Source: Bacteroidaceae bacterium (GTDB lineage: Bacteria; Bacteroidota; Bacteroidia; Bacteroidales; Bacteroidaceae). From it: a stretch of 64,000 bases of DNA. Shown piece after piece: positions 8,517-15,625 of the stretch. The stretch's first letter is position 1. Each line of letters opens with the position of its first letter. A program made the translations under genes and the position numbers. The DNA lies in contig JAFUWG010000035.1 in assembly GCA_017483605.1 (NCBI GenBank), positions 1 to 64,000 on the forward strand, read 5' to 3'. The notes below the pieces were generated by a model. That model did not search any database. It had not been told where the DNA came from and was given only the letters and a program-made list of their open reading frames with translations.

Positions 8517-8672
8517 AAAAGAGCAAAAGAAAAGCGCAGACTCTCGCCATACGCCTTTCGGGTCTTCCACAACCCACACTTACTACGGAAAAGTCTGCGC
8601 ACATAAGTGCACATACTCCTTAGTAAGTGTTATTGCTCTTTTTCGTTTTCGGATGTGGAAGTTTGAAAGGCG
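8517..8672 (-). ncRNA. Structured leader or small RNA with interleaved inverted repeats
   Basis: Four complementary pairs lie in 156 bases. Pair A is 8517-8526 with 8633-8642 (10 bp). Pair B is 8534-8542 with 8592-8600 (9 bp, GCGCAGACT). Pair C is 8552-8559 with 8665-8672 plus 8564-8570 with 8655-8661 (15 bp). Pair D is 8576-8585 with 8621-8630 (10 bp, ACACTTACTA). C encloses D and A encloses B, but the two sets cross, so they either exclude each other or form a pseudoknot. Read on the minus strand, helix B is followed by TTTTCTTTT, like a terminator. The RNA would lie in the 5' leader of the RCC1 gene. Biological role is inferred. Confidence 0.6.
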
Positions 8673-8714
8673 ATTTGAGCAAATAAAATGTCTATGTTCC
8701 GAAGAACACGGTTG

Positions 8715-8746
8715 CAAATTAACGACTTTTTTTGTTTTTATCCAAA
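8715..8746 (-). promoter_or_regulatory. Possible promoter for the structured leader
   Basis: On the minus strand, TTTG (8743-8746) and TTAATTTG (8715-8722) are separated by 20 bases. This matches the -33/-7 spacing of Bacteroidetes promoters with one mismatch in the -7 box. Transcription would begin near 8708 and cross the structured element. The remaining bases of this gap (8747-8878) show no gene. Confidence 0.4.
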
Positions 8747-8878
8747 CAAAAGGGAAAGTTTTTTGGAGAAGATGTCAAAAAATAGGGTATCGGGAAGTCG
8801 CAAACCTCCCAAAAAGATTTTTGATTGTTTTTTGACAATAATGGCTACTCCATGCGATAAGGGTACCGCCTCGGAATC

Positions 8879-9760
8879 TCAATACTTGATTTTGAAATAG
8901 TCGAGCAGGGCTTTATAATGGCCTTGTGCGGTGAGACAAGTGTCGGTGAGGAAACCGTTGACATTGCCCCACTCCTGTATGCCACGATAATAATACAAAC
9001 GCAAGTCCTCTGTGACGATAAACGGCACGATACCAGCCTGGAGACATTGCCAAAACATCACGAGTCGCCCCACTCGCCCATTACCATCTTGGAAGGGGTG
9101 GATTCGCTCAAACTGCACATGAAAATGAAGGATATCGGCAAACCCCACTTTCTCCAGAGCATTATACTCCTTTAGCAAGTTCTTGATGCATTTATGTACA
9201 TCCTGAGGCTGCACGGTTTCTTCGCCACCCACCTCATTTGCCAAACGCTTATAATCCCCCACCGCAAACCACCGTTTTTGGCTGTCAGAGGTATTCGTCT
9301 TAAGAATCTGGTGCAGTTGTTTGATATGTGCTTCTGTGAGTCGGTCGGTGGCGTGGTCGATGATGTAATCAATGCAGCGGAAGTGATTGACGGTCTCCAT
9401 GATGTCGTCAATGCGTGTACTCTCGGTGGTGATGCCCAGTGTGTTGGTTTCAAAAATGTGGCGAGTCTGCTCCTTGGTCAATCGGCTGCCCTCAATGTGG
9501 TTGGAGTTGTAGGTCAGGTCAATCTGTGTGCGATGGTAGATGCCACCTCTCAGTTGCATCTCTTTCTCTTCACGCAAACGAGCGAGCAAGGGAGAGAGTT
9601 TCTTCTTCCCCCTTTGTGGCAATGCGGCATCGGCGGGGATGTTCCATGTCTTCCCTGTGAGGAAAGCCCCATCGATTTTCCCTGAGGCACAGTAGTTTCT
9701 GGCTGTTCGTTCGCTGATGCCGTGCTTTTCGGCAAATTGAATGACGGAGATGTATTCCAT
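8879..9760 (-). CDS. Fic/DOC family protein with N-terminal HTH
   Basis: A 293-residue protein. The Fic core motif HPFQDGNGRVGR (about residues 217-228) contains the catalytic His and the nucleotide-binding loop, so it probably transfers AMP or another nucleotide moiety to a target hydroxyl. Upstream, SNHIEG fits the [S/T]xxxE[G/N] inhibitory helix, so the enzyme is likely autoinhibited. The first ~50 residues (VIQFAEKHGISERTARNYCA) look like a helix-turn-helix of the MerR/excisionase type. A perfect inverted repeat flanks its promoter, which suggests autoregulation. The cellular target is unknown. Confidence 0.88.
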   Translation of the reverse strand: MEYISVIQFAEKHGISERTARNYCASGKIDGAFLTGKTWNIPADAALPQRGKKKLSPLLARLREEKEMQLRGGIYHRTQIDLTYNSNHIEGSRLTKEQTRHIFETNTLGITTESTRIDDIMETVNHFRCIDYIIDHATDRLTEAHIKQLHQILKTNTSDSQKRWFAVGDYKRLANEVGGEETVQPQDVHKCIKNLLKEYNALEKVGFADILHFHVQFERIHPFQDGNGRVGRLVMFWQCLQAGIVPFIVTEDLRLYYYRGIQEWGNVNGFLTDTCLTAQGHYKALLDYFKIKY

Positions 9761-9765
9761 ATTAT

Positions 9766-9824
9766 CGGCAAGTTTTCGCTGAAAAAGATGCTACAAAGGT
9801 ACAAAAACTTGCCGACATCGGCAA
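9766..9824 (-). promoter_or_regulatory. Fic promoter with flanking operator repeats
   Basis: The -7 box TACCTTTG (9794-9801, minus strand) is framed by an 11-bp perfect inverted repeat: CGGCAAGTTTT at 9766-9776 and its complement at 9804-9814. A further half-site ATCGGCAA lies at 9817-9824. The placement suits repression by the HTH domain of the Fic protein. This is inference. Confidence 0.55.
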
Positions 9825-9862
9825 ATCTTTCGAGAGAAGTCCTCGCTCAAAGCCGCATTTTG

Positions 9863-10468
9863 TCATTTCAGGTCTGCCTCTGTCACCTGCGACCTCACGC
9901 GGCTCAGCGTCTCCGGTGTCATCTGGAGGAAGGACGCCACGTGGTGCAGGGGGGCGCGACGGATGATTTCGGGGTTCTCACGCATGGTGCGGATGTAGCG
10001 TTCCTTTGCCGTCTCGAAGCGAATCACATCGGCTTTTCGCTGCGAGATGATGAGCGAACGCTGATAGAAAGCGAAAATCAGTTTGCAAAGTTCAAAGGAG
10101 CGGCTGGCGATGGCTTCCAACTCGTCGTGGGGGATGCCATAGACAACGCCCGGTTCCAGCATGGTGGCGACGATGTGGGAGGGTTCGCGGAGGAAGAAAC
10201 TCTCGATGCAAATCACCATGTCCCCCTCGTGGCTGATGTGTTCGGTCACGGTGACGTTGTTCTTGGTGTAATATTGAAGAACCATGCCCCGCTCCACGAA
10301 GTACATGCAGTTGCACACTTCGCCCTCGTTGACCAGATTGTGCCCTCTCAGCAGTTTCTGGGGTTGCAGAATGTTCATAAAGGCATGGAGGGCGTCCACA
10401 CTCAGTGTCACCCCATAACTTCGGCAAATCTCTCTTGCCACGTCGCGTCGTTGTTCGTTTAGATTCAT
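9863..10468 (-). CDS. Crp/Fnr family transcriptional regulator
   Basis: A 201-residue protein with an N-terminal cyclic-nucleotide-binding-type beta barrel (about residues 30-125, KLLRGHNLVNEGEVCNCMYF) and a C-terminal winged helix (VASFLQMTPETLSRVRSQV) with the Crp/Fnr recognition helix. No Fe-S cysteine cluster like that of FNR is evident, and the effector is unknown. Bacteroidetes carry many such regulators. It stands apart from the Fic gene and about 50 bases downstream of yggS in the same direction. Confidence 0.88.
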   Translation of the reverse strand: MNLNEQRRDVAREICRSYGVTLSVDALHAFMNILQPQKLLRGHNLVNEGEVCNCMYFVERGMVLQYYTKNNVTVTEHISHEGDMVICIESFFLREPSHIVATMLEPGVVYGIPHDELEAIASRSFELCKLIFAFYQRSLIISQRKADVIRFETAKERYIRTMRENPEIIRRAPLHHVASFLQMTPETLSRVRSQVTEADLK

Positions 10469-10516
10469 AGTATTTCAGTTAGTAAATGTGATTGTGAAAT
10501 GAAAAAATAGTAGTTG

Positions 10517-11188
10517 TCAATGGCTGTAGTCTCTTTCGCCAAATATCATGCTGCCCACTCGCACCATGGTGCTGCCGTGCTCCTGGGCAATCAGATAGTC
10601 GCCGCTCATGCCCATCGAGATGTCCTTAAATTCTGCCTTGTCTGAAAAGTAATGCTCTTTCAGCCGCTCAAACAACGCCCTCACCTGTTCAAACTCGCCG
10701 GCAATCTGCTCCTCGTCGTCGGTGTTGGTCGCCATCGCCATCAAACCCACAATCCGCACATTCAGCAGTTCCTTCCATTCGCCGCCATCCAGCATCTCCA
10801 CCACCTCGTCGGGCGAAAAGCCGAACTTGGTTTCCTCGGCAGCAACATGCAACTGCAGCAGCACGTCCACCACCCTGTTTGCCTTCTGTGCCTGTTTATT
10901 GATTTCCTTTAATAATTTAACAGAATCGACTGAATGTATGAGACTTACGAACGGAGCCATATACTTGACTTTGTTCGTCTGCAAGTGTCCGATGAAGTGC
11001 CACTGGATATCCTCGGGCAGTGCGTCGTGCTTCGCCACCAGTTCCTGCACGTGGCTCTCGCCAAACACACGCTGACCTGCGTCGTAAGCCTCCTGCAGTG
11101 CCTCCACAGGATGATACTTCGACACAGCCACCAGCCGCACGCCCGGCTTCAACGTCGCCTTGACCCGATGTAGATTCTCCGCTATCAT
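10517..11188 (-). CDS. yggS: YggS/PLPBP family pyridoxal-phosphate homeostasis protein
   Basis: A 223-residue alanine-racemase-fold protein that binds pyridoxal 5'-phosphate and buffers PLP and amino/keto-acid pools; no racemase activity is known for the family. Lys24 in VAVSKYHPVE is the PLP-binding lysine, and HFIGHLQTNKVKY and GDYLIAQEHGSTMVRVGSMI (substrate and phosphate site) are family signatures. The length is normal. It follows the DUF4494 gene by nine bases, so the two form an operon. Confidence 0.93.
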   Translation of the reverse strand: MIAENLHRVKATLKPGVRLVAVSKYHPVEALQEAYDAGQRVFGESHVQELVAKHDALPEDIQWHFIGHLQTNKVKYMAPFVSLIHSVDSVKLLKEINKQAQKANRVVDVLLQLHVAAEETKFGFSPDEVVEMLDGGEWKELLNVRIVGLMAMATNTDDEEQIAGEFEQVRALFERLKEHYFSDKAEFKDISMGMSGDYLIAQEHGSTMVRVGSMIFGERDYSH

Positions 11189-11197
11189 GGTGTTCGC

Positions 11198-11680
11198 TTA
11201 GGCTTCGTATTCGGGCTTCTCAGCCTCTTCCTTCTTGGTGTGGACGGCATAGCGGAACACGTCCATGATTTTCGTCTCCGCCAGGTTGGCGATGCGGTAA
11301 TCCATCAGCGAGCCCTTCATGCCGTTGTCGAAGTTCTTCACCGCCTCGTGGAACGTGCCAGCCTGCACCAGCATATTGTTGGCAATCTCCTTCTCCGTCT
11401 GTGTCTTCTCGTCGATGGTGATGAAGAGGCAACGCACCTTATACCACTTGTCAGCCACATCGCTGTCGCTGGCAAAAATCTCGGCATACTTCACCCGCTT
11501 GATGTCCGTCACGTCCAGGTTGCCGCTCGTGTAAGGCTTCACCTCCTCGATGATTCTCGACTCCGCCTCGGTAAAGTTCAGCGCATCCACCAGATAGGTG
11601 AAGGTCTCCGGCTTCGTCGTACCGTCATCCTTCATCACGTCCATCTTCACCTTACACTCAAACCAACTGTTGATTTCCAT
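11198..11680 (-). CDS. DUF4494 domain protein
   Basis: A 160-residue protein matching the Bacteroidetes family DUF4494 (WFECKVKM at the start; KYAEIF and KWYKVRCLFIT in the middle). No signal peptide or membrane segment is visible, so it is probably cytosolic. Function is unknown. It lies directly upstream of yggS, as in other Bacteroidales, which hints at a shared role but does not show one. A -7 box lies at 11732-11739. Confidence 0.85.
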   Translation of the reverse strand: MEINSWFECKVKMDVMKDDGTTKPETFTYLVDALNFTEAESRIIEEVKPYTSGNLDVTDIKRVKYAEIFASDSDVADKWYKVRCLFITIDEKTQTEKEIANNMLVQAGTFHEAVKNFDNGMKGSLMDYRIANLAETKIMDVFRYAVHTKKEEAEKPEYEA

Positions 11681-11731
11681 AGTTTCTTATCGTTTTTTTA
11701 CATGAATATTCTTTTTATCACATTTAAGCCA

Positions 11732-11739
11732 CAAAATTA
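11732..11739 (-). promoter_or_regulatory. -7 box for DUF4494-yggS operon
   Basis: TAATTTTG on the minus strand fits TAnnTTTG and lies about 50 bases upstream of the DUF4494 ATG. Confidence 0.55.
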
Positions 11740-11849
11740 CACTTTTTCCTCAAAACGGCAAAAGAAAACCGCACTTTTTCTCAAAAATGCGGCAGAAAAA
11801 CATAGGATTCGTCCTCTTCCTCCTCCAAATCGTCACCATCCCAACCTCT

Positions 11850-11926
11850 TTTCCATTAAAATCACACAAAATTTAGCACTTTTTCATATAAAGCGGTGGA
11901 AATGCGGAGATTTTTGACTACTTTTG
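11850..11926 (+). promoter_or_regulatory. Promoter of the VapBC-like operon, paralogous to the 6S promoter
   Basis: The -7 box TACTTTTG lies at 11919-11926, 28 bases before the antitoxin ATG. The upstream text, including TTAGCACTTTTTCATAT, recurs almost unchanged at the same distance from the -7 box of the 6S RNA gene (12795-12875). Confidence 0.6.
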
Positions 11927-11954
11927 CAAACGTAAATACATCAATCGTCAAGTT

Positions 11955-12242
11955 ATGAATACAATATCACTCAACAATCTGTGGAGTTATCTGCAAGGAC
12001 TTTCGCTCACGGCAAGCAATCAACGCTGGCTGGCCAACCATCTGATGGAGGCGGCGGAACGCACAGAGAACAGGAGCAAAAAAGCGGTGAGCACCAGTTC
12101 TCAGAAGGAACTCGTATTTCCGAAGATACCCAAGGACTACAAGCCGTCGCCAAGGGTGATGGCAATGACGTGCGGTCCACTGCCGAAAGACTTCGATTTG
12201 GACAAAGAACTTAATGAGATGTGGGAGGAGAGAACACGATGA
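11955..12242 (+). CDS. Antitoxin of PIN-domain toxin pair
   Basis: Ninety-five residues. The N-terminal third (NNLWSYLQGLSLTASNQRWL) resembles that of the antitoxin at 2386-2628. The C-terminal part is acidic and proline-containing (FPKIPKDYKPSP, then KDFDLDKELNEMWEER), typical of a toxin-wrapping tail. Its stop overlaps the toxin start by ATGA. I expect it to neutralise the PIN-domain nuclease and to repress its own promoter. The DNA-binding part is not one I can name with certainty. Confidence 0.75.
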   Translation: MNTISLNNLWSYLQGLSLTASNQRWLANHLMEAAERTENRSKKAVSTSSQKELVFPKIPKDYKPSPRVMAMTCGPLPKDFDLDKELNEMWEERTR

Positions 12243-12655
12243 ATGTATTTCTCGACACCAATGTCGTCATTGATTTCATGGGTGAACGCGAAGGCTTTTT
12301 TGAAGACGCCGCTTCGATCTTCGCCATGATTGAAGACAAAAAAATCAACGCCTCAGCCTCGGCACTGACCATCGTCAATTGTGCATATATATTGAAGAAA
12401 GCCTTCAACTCAGACATTATGCTCAATAAGGTTGAAGCATTATGTCAGATGCTTGATGTCACGCCGATAGACCGAAACCAACTTATGAATGCCGTACAGA
12501 TCCGTCCCTACGACTATGAAGATGCCGTGCAATTTCTTTCGGCACAACCATATCATCCAGACGTGATTATCACCCGTGACAAGAAAGGATTCAAAGACTT
12601 CGACATTCTGGTGATGACTCCCGCCGAGTTCGTCAATAAAGCAAAGCAACAATAG
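12239..12655 (+). CDS. PIN-domain toxin (VapC-like ribonuclease)
   Basis: A 138-residue PIN-domain protein. The acidic active-site positions are Asp6 in NVFLDTNVVIDFM, an Asp in YEDAVQF and the Asp in ITRDKKGF near the C-terminus. At the second acidic position the sequence is TIVNCAYIL, without the usual Glu, as in some Bacteroidetes members. VapC-type toxins cleave tRNA or rRNA; this target is unknown. I use the ATG at 12239 rather than an earlier in-frame start because it overlaps the antitoxin stop. A terminator hairpin follows at 12678. Confidence 0.85.
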   Translation: MNVFLDTNVVIDFMGEREGFFEDAASIFAMIEDKKINASASALTIVNCAYILKKAFNSDIMLNKVEALCQMLDVTPIDRNQLMNAVQIRPYDYEDAVQFLSAQPYHPDVIITRDKKGFKDFDILVMTPAEFVNKAKQQ

Positions 12656-12677
12656 TCTGAAATATTGATTTTTCATA

Positions 12678-12714
12678 ACGGCAGTTCTGATGCAGGACTG
12701 CCGTTTTTATTTTT
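12678..12714 (+). terminator. Rho-independent terminator after the toxin gene
   Basis: ACGGCAGT (12678-12685) pairs with ACTGCCGT (12697-12704), followed by TTTTATTTTT. Confidence 0.8.
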
Positions 12715-12794
12715 CATTGAAACCATCCCACATCGTTTCAGCGTTTTTCAATCGCAATATCACGAATAAGAATCCTATTCATAGCCATCATGAA

Positions 12795-12875
12795 CATTTT
12801 TCCGCTAAAATCACATGAATTTTAGCACTTTTTCATATTAGGTGATGGTTAAACGACAAAAAATGACTACTTTTG
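12795..12875 (+). promoter_or_regulatory. Promoter of the 6S RNA gene
   Basis: The -7 box TACTTTTG lies at 12868-12875, about 7-10 bases before the proposed RNA 5' end. The preceding ~70 bases are similar to those of the VapBC-like operon (11850-11926), including TTAGCACTTTTTCATAT. Confidence 0.6.
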
Positions 12876-12881
12876 TAACCG

Positions 12882-13056
12882 CATTCTGCAAAGAGTGCAA
12901 AGACATATTGCTCAATACTCTCTCAATCACCACCGCGAGAAACGAGCAAACTCTTAATATTGGGACTGTACCCTGTTATGGGCACAGATTTCCCATATTT
13001 AAGAGTGGCTTGTGGTGAGCCGAGAGAGGTATGGCGAATGTCTGTGCCTTTTTTTG
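12882..13056 (+). ncRNA. ssrS: 6S RNA (Bacteroidales type)
   Basis: The sequence folds into one long hairpin with an internal bubble, the hallmark of 6S RNA. Closing stem: 12897-12911 with 13034-13047 (AGACAT with ATGTCT, TTGC with GCGA). Middle stem: 12918-12924 with 13022-13028 (CTCTCTC) and 12928-12933 with 13012-13017 (CACCAC). Central bubble: about 12934-12949 opposite 13007-13011. Apical stem: 12950-12957 with 12999-13006, 12961-12965 with 12991-12995, and 12966-12973 with 12980-12987. A T-run follows at 13049-13055. 6S RNA mimics an open promoter and binds RNA polymerase. The ends are approximate. Confidence 0.75.
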
Positions 13057-13089
13057 TTCACTATTGTTTCATCTAAAATTATAAAAATT

Positions 13090-13938
13090 ATGAAAAATTT
13101 GGTCTGTTATGCAACATTGTTGCTCGCTCTGTTTACTTCATGTGCAAAAGAGAAGTATTACTATCAAGTTTATGAGGTAAAATCGCAAGATGTTTCTCAA
13201 AAGGAAAATGCGTTAAGCTACGAAAATGCTGATTGCCGTATTACTTACAACCTCTGGTCTGAAGGTGGAAACCTTAGTTTCCTGATTCATAACAAGACAG
13301 ACAAAAATCTGTATGTTGTCATGCCACAATCATTTTTCATTCTTAACGGAGTCGCCAACGACTACTACTCTGAATCATCCTATAGTCATTCTGTCACTAA
13401 TTCTGCGGCATTGGCAGCCTCAAGGCAATTATCTATTAGCGGATTTCTGACGGATGGCTATTATTGGTATCCATCAAGATTGTCTCGACAGTTGGGAGCG
13501 TCTGTTGGAATGTCAACGACAGAAACTATAGAGACGAAGGAAGCCGCTTTTGTCTGTGTTCCTCCTAAATCAGCCAAGTTCGTAAGAGGCTTTAACTTGT
13601 CTGACCATATTTACAAAGATTGTAATAATAGTAGCGAGAATTATCCAAAGAACACGTCTTCGGTAGTACGCTATACTCAAGGTGACACGCCACTTTCATT
13701 TAGGAATCGCATTGCTTACACTTTTAACGAGCAATCTTCTGAAATAAATTATATAGAACATCTATTCTGGCTTTCATCACTTCAGAATTACTCTGAAAAA
13801 GCAGCCATTTCAATGCAGAAGATCGAAGAATGCGAGACTAAAGCACGAAAAGTACAGCGTAGTTTCAATATGTACTCACCCAGCAAGTTTTACAATCGTT
13901 ATATCATGAATCCTGCACTAAAAAACTCTATATGGTGA
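13090..13938 (+). CDS. Predicted lipoprotein of unknown function
   Basis: A 282-residue protein with a lipoprotein signal (hydrophobic run then LFTSC, acylated Cys18), so probably anchored to a membrane. The mature part has no domain I can name. It contains aromatic stretches (EKYYYQVYEV, GYYWYPSRLSRQLG) and a central region with NLSFLIHNKTDKNLYVVMPQ, reminiscent of small beta-sandwich domains. I chose the ATG at 13090 over 13012 because the earlier one lies inside the 6S RNA. Two terminator hairpins follow. It could be read from the 6S promoter by readthrough or from its own unseen promoter. Confidence 0.75.
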   Translation: MKNLVCYATLLLALFTSCAKEKYYYQVYEVKSQDVSQKENALSYENADCRITYNLWSEGGNLSFLIHNKTDKNLYVVMPQSFFILNGVANDYYSESSYSHSVTNSAALAASRQLSISGFLTDGYYWYPSRLSRQLGASVGMSTTETIETKEAAFVCVPPKSAKFVRGFNLSDHIYKDCNNSSENYPKNTSSVVRYTQGDTPLSFRNRIAYTFNEQSSEINYIEHLFWLSSLQNYSEKAAISMQKIEECETKARKVQRSFNMYSPSKFYNRYIMNPALKNSIW

Positions 13939-14011
13939 TAAGTTTCTAATACTCTTTAGGCTCTGTAGAATTCGGCATTTCGGAAAAACAAAACCTATCA
14001 ATAAAAACGAA

Positions 14012-14101
14012 CGGGAAACCGTACCGACATCCTCGGCAAACGGTTTCCCGCTTTTTGTTTTTCCACTTAAATTATAAGGCCGTCCGTCAGGGCGGCCTTT
14101 T
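14012..14101 (+). terminator. Two consecutive terminator hairpins
   Basis: The first is CGGGAAACCG (14012-14021) with CGGTTTCCCG (14041-14050), then CTTTTTGTTTTT. The second is AAGGCCG (14076-14082) with CGGCCTT (14093-14099), then TTG. The pair closes the lipoprotein transcript and may also work in reverse for the convergent gene. Confidence 0.75.
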
Positions 14102-14151
14102 GTGTAAAACTCAAAAATGCGGCAGAAAAAGTGTTTATCCGTTGGCTTCTT

Positions 14152-14613
14152 CTATTTGTTGAAGAAGAAAAAGAAGAAGCAGGCGGCTGCGACCTCGTCG
14201 TTGCTGGAGGAGCCTTTCATGTAGCCGACGGTGGAGTGGCTGCGGTTCTCGAAGGTGCCGTTGCGGATGTAGCCGACGGTGGAGTGGCTGCGGTCTTCGA
14301 ATGTGCCGTTGCGGATGTAACCGATGGTGGAATGGCTGCGGTCTTCCACGGTGCCGCTGCGGACGTAGCCGATGGTGGAGTGGCTGCGGTCTTCCACAGT
14401 GCCGTTGCGGATGTAGCCGATGGTGGAGTGGCTGCGGTCTTCCACCACACCGTCACGCACATAACCGATGGTGGAGTGGCTGCGGTCTTCGATGGTCCAC
14501 TGTCCGCTCTGCATCATTGTTGTCACATTGGTGTTCTCTTCGGTTCTGACTGAAGCGAACAGCACCACTGGCAATACGGCTGCCAACAGTGCAAGGAGCA
14601 TTCTTTTCTTCAT
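14152..14613 (-). CDS. Five-fold beta-flower repeat protein
   Basis: A 153-residue exported protein. A signal peptide of about 20 residues (MKKRMLLALLAAVLPVVLFA) is followed by tandem 16-residue repeats, EDRSHSTIGYIRNGTV and variants, about six complete copies plus partial ends. These form the short beta-strands of the Bacteroidetes beta-flower fold. The tail is hydrophobic (AAACFFFFFFNK), also usual for this family. Function is unknown; a surface or periplasmic role is inferred from the signal peptide. Confidence 0.8.
   Translation of the reverse strand: MKKRMLLALLAAVLPVVLFASVRTEENTNVTTMMQSGQWTIEDRSHSTIGYVRDGVVEDRSHSTIGYIRNGTVEDRSHSTIGYVRSGTVEDRSHSTIGYIRNGTFEDRSHSTVGYIRNGTFENRSHSTVGYMKGSSSNDEVAAACFFFFFFNK
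14217..14490 (-). repeat. 48-bp tandem repeats within the beta-flower gene
   Basis: About six units of 48 bp, nearly identical around GTGGAGTGGCTGCGGTCTTC. They encode the 16-residue protein repeats and could expand or contract by slippage or recombination. Confidence 0.85.
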
Positions 14614-14754
14614 TTTTTCTGAGAGGTTTTATGGGTCGTAAAAAAAGTGCCACAAATATACTCGTTTTTTCTGATGCTACCAAATGTTTGGCGAGAAATC
14701 AGCAACATTTTGTTCGGAGCCAAGGGAAATCTGGCTCAAAGCGGTAGCCGCAAG

Positions 14755-14826
14755 TGCCTGTGAGCCTATGCGGGGAAGGCTCGCGAGGGTTAGCCGCAGA
14801 GGCTCGTGAGCATAGGCGGGGAGAGG
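14755..14826. repeat. GC-rich dispersed repeat
   Basis: Contains GAGCCTATGCGGGGAAGGCT and a near-inverted GAGGCTCGTGAGCATAGGCG. The same words recur near 31073-31125 and 43848-43915. No gene is seen in 14614-15001. Confidence 0.55.
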
Positions 14827-14879
14827 AAGAAGGGGGTGCGGGGAAAGGGAGACTGGAATTGCCCACAAATAATAATTCA

Positions 14880-14972
14880 TGAAAAATTCATGGCTAATTT
14901 GTGATAATTTATGTTTAAGATAAAACACGAATTACCATGAATTAACCATGAATTGATCATGAATGAATTTTC
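14880..14972. repeat. Dispersed repeat, inverted copy at 28425-28495
   Basis: Positions 14897-14932 (36 bp) are the exact reverse complement of 28460-28495. The flank with three CATGAATT-type direct repeats (14936-14965) also matches the other copy imperfectly. It lies between the beta-flower gene and rnfA and contains no gene. Confidence 0.8.
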
Positions 14973-15001
14973 TTCGCGATGATTGATGCGAAGGGGGGCT
15001 G

Positions 15002-15616
15002 TTATTGCAAGCCGAAGAGTATCTTCAAGCCGCCATCAACGCCGCTGAAGCCCATGAATGCCATTGCCAGGAGAGAGGCGGTGACGAGGGCGATGGGCAC
15101 GCCGCGGAAGGACTTGGGCACATCGACCAGGTCGAGTTGCTCGCGGAGTCCGGCGAAGAGCACCATGGCGAGGAGGAAGCCGAGGCCTGTGGAGAGGGCG
15201 TAGATGACGCCTTCGAGCAGGTCGTAGTCCTTCTGGATGACGAGGATGGCAACGCCGAGGATGCAGCAGTTGGTGGTGATGAGGGGGAGGAACACGCCGA
15301 GTGCCTGATAGAGCGCGGGCATGGTCTTCTTGAGGATGATTTCAATCATCTGCACAAGGGCTGCAATGACGAGGATGAACGCGATGGTCTGGAGGTATTC
15401 GAGACCGAAGGCGTTGAGCACATACACCTGAATGAGATAGGTGACGATGGTGGCTACGACGAGCACGGCGGTCACTGCCATGCCCATGCCGGAGGCGGTG
15501 TCAACCTTCTTGGACACGCCGAGGAACGGACAGATGCCCAGGAACTGTGCCAAAACGACGTTATTGACGAATATCGCCGTGATAACAATCAATATGAGAC
15601 TTAATACGTAATCCAT
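15002..15616 (-). CDS. rnfA: Rnf electron transport complex subunit A
   Basis: A 204-residue membrane protein with about six transmembrane helices, starting MDYVLSLILIVITAIFVNNV. It is homologous to RnfE in the same operon, and both belong to the NqrD/NqrE family whose two inverted halves form part of the ion path. NVVLAQFLGICPFLGVS and TTNCCILG carry the conserved cysteines that ligate the membrane Fe-S centre. It is the last gene of rseC-rnfBCDGEA, eight bases after rnfE. Confidence 0.95.
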   Translation of the reverse strand: MDYVLSLILIVITAIFVNNVVLAQFLGICPFLGVSKKVDTASGMGMAVTAVLVVATIVTYLIQVYVLNAFGLEYLQTIAFILVIAALVQMIEIILKKTMPALYQALGVFLPLITTNCCILGVAILVIQKDYDLLEGVIYALSTGLGFLLAMVLFAGLREQLDLVDVPKSFRGVPIALVTASLLAMAFMGFSGVDGGLKILFGLQ

Positions 15617-15625
15617 CTTTTTTTA

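Noticed and set aside
8521-8612. A ~35-codon minus-strand peptide with AGGAG-ATG inside the structured leader
   Set aside because: A leader peptide cannot be excluded, but the inverted repeats explain the sequence constraint better, so I did not list it as a gene.
14131-14553. Plus-strand repeat protein opposite the beta-flower gene
   Set aside because: The repeat pattern is only the mirror of the 48-bp coding repeats; the minus-strand version has a signal peptide and known fold.
14677-14928. 83-codon minus-strand frame between the beta-flower gene and rnfA
   Set aside because: It consists of two dispersed repeats and has no coding signature.
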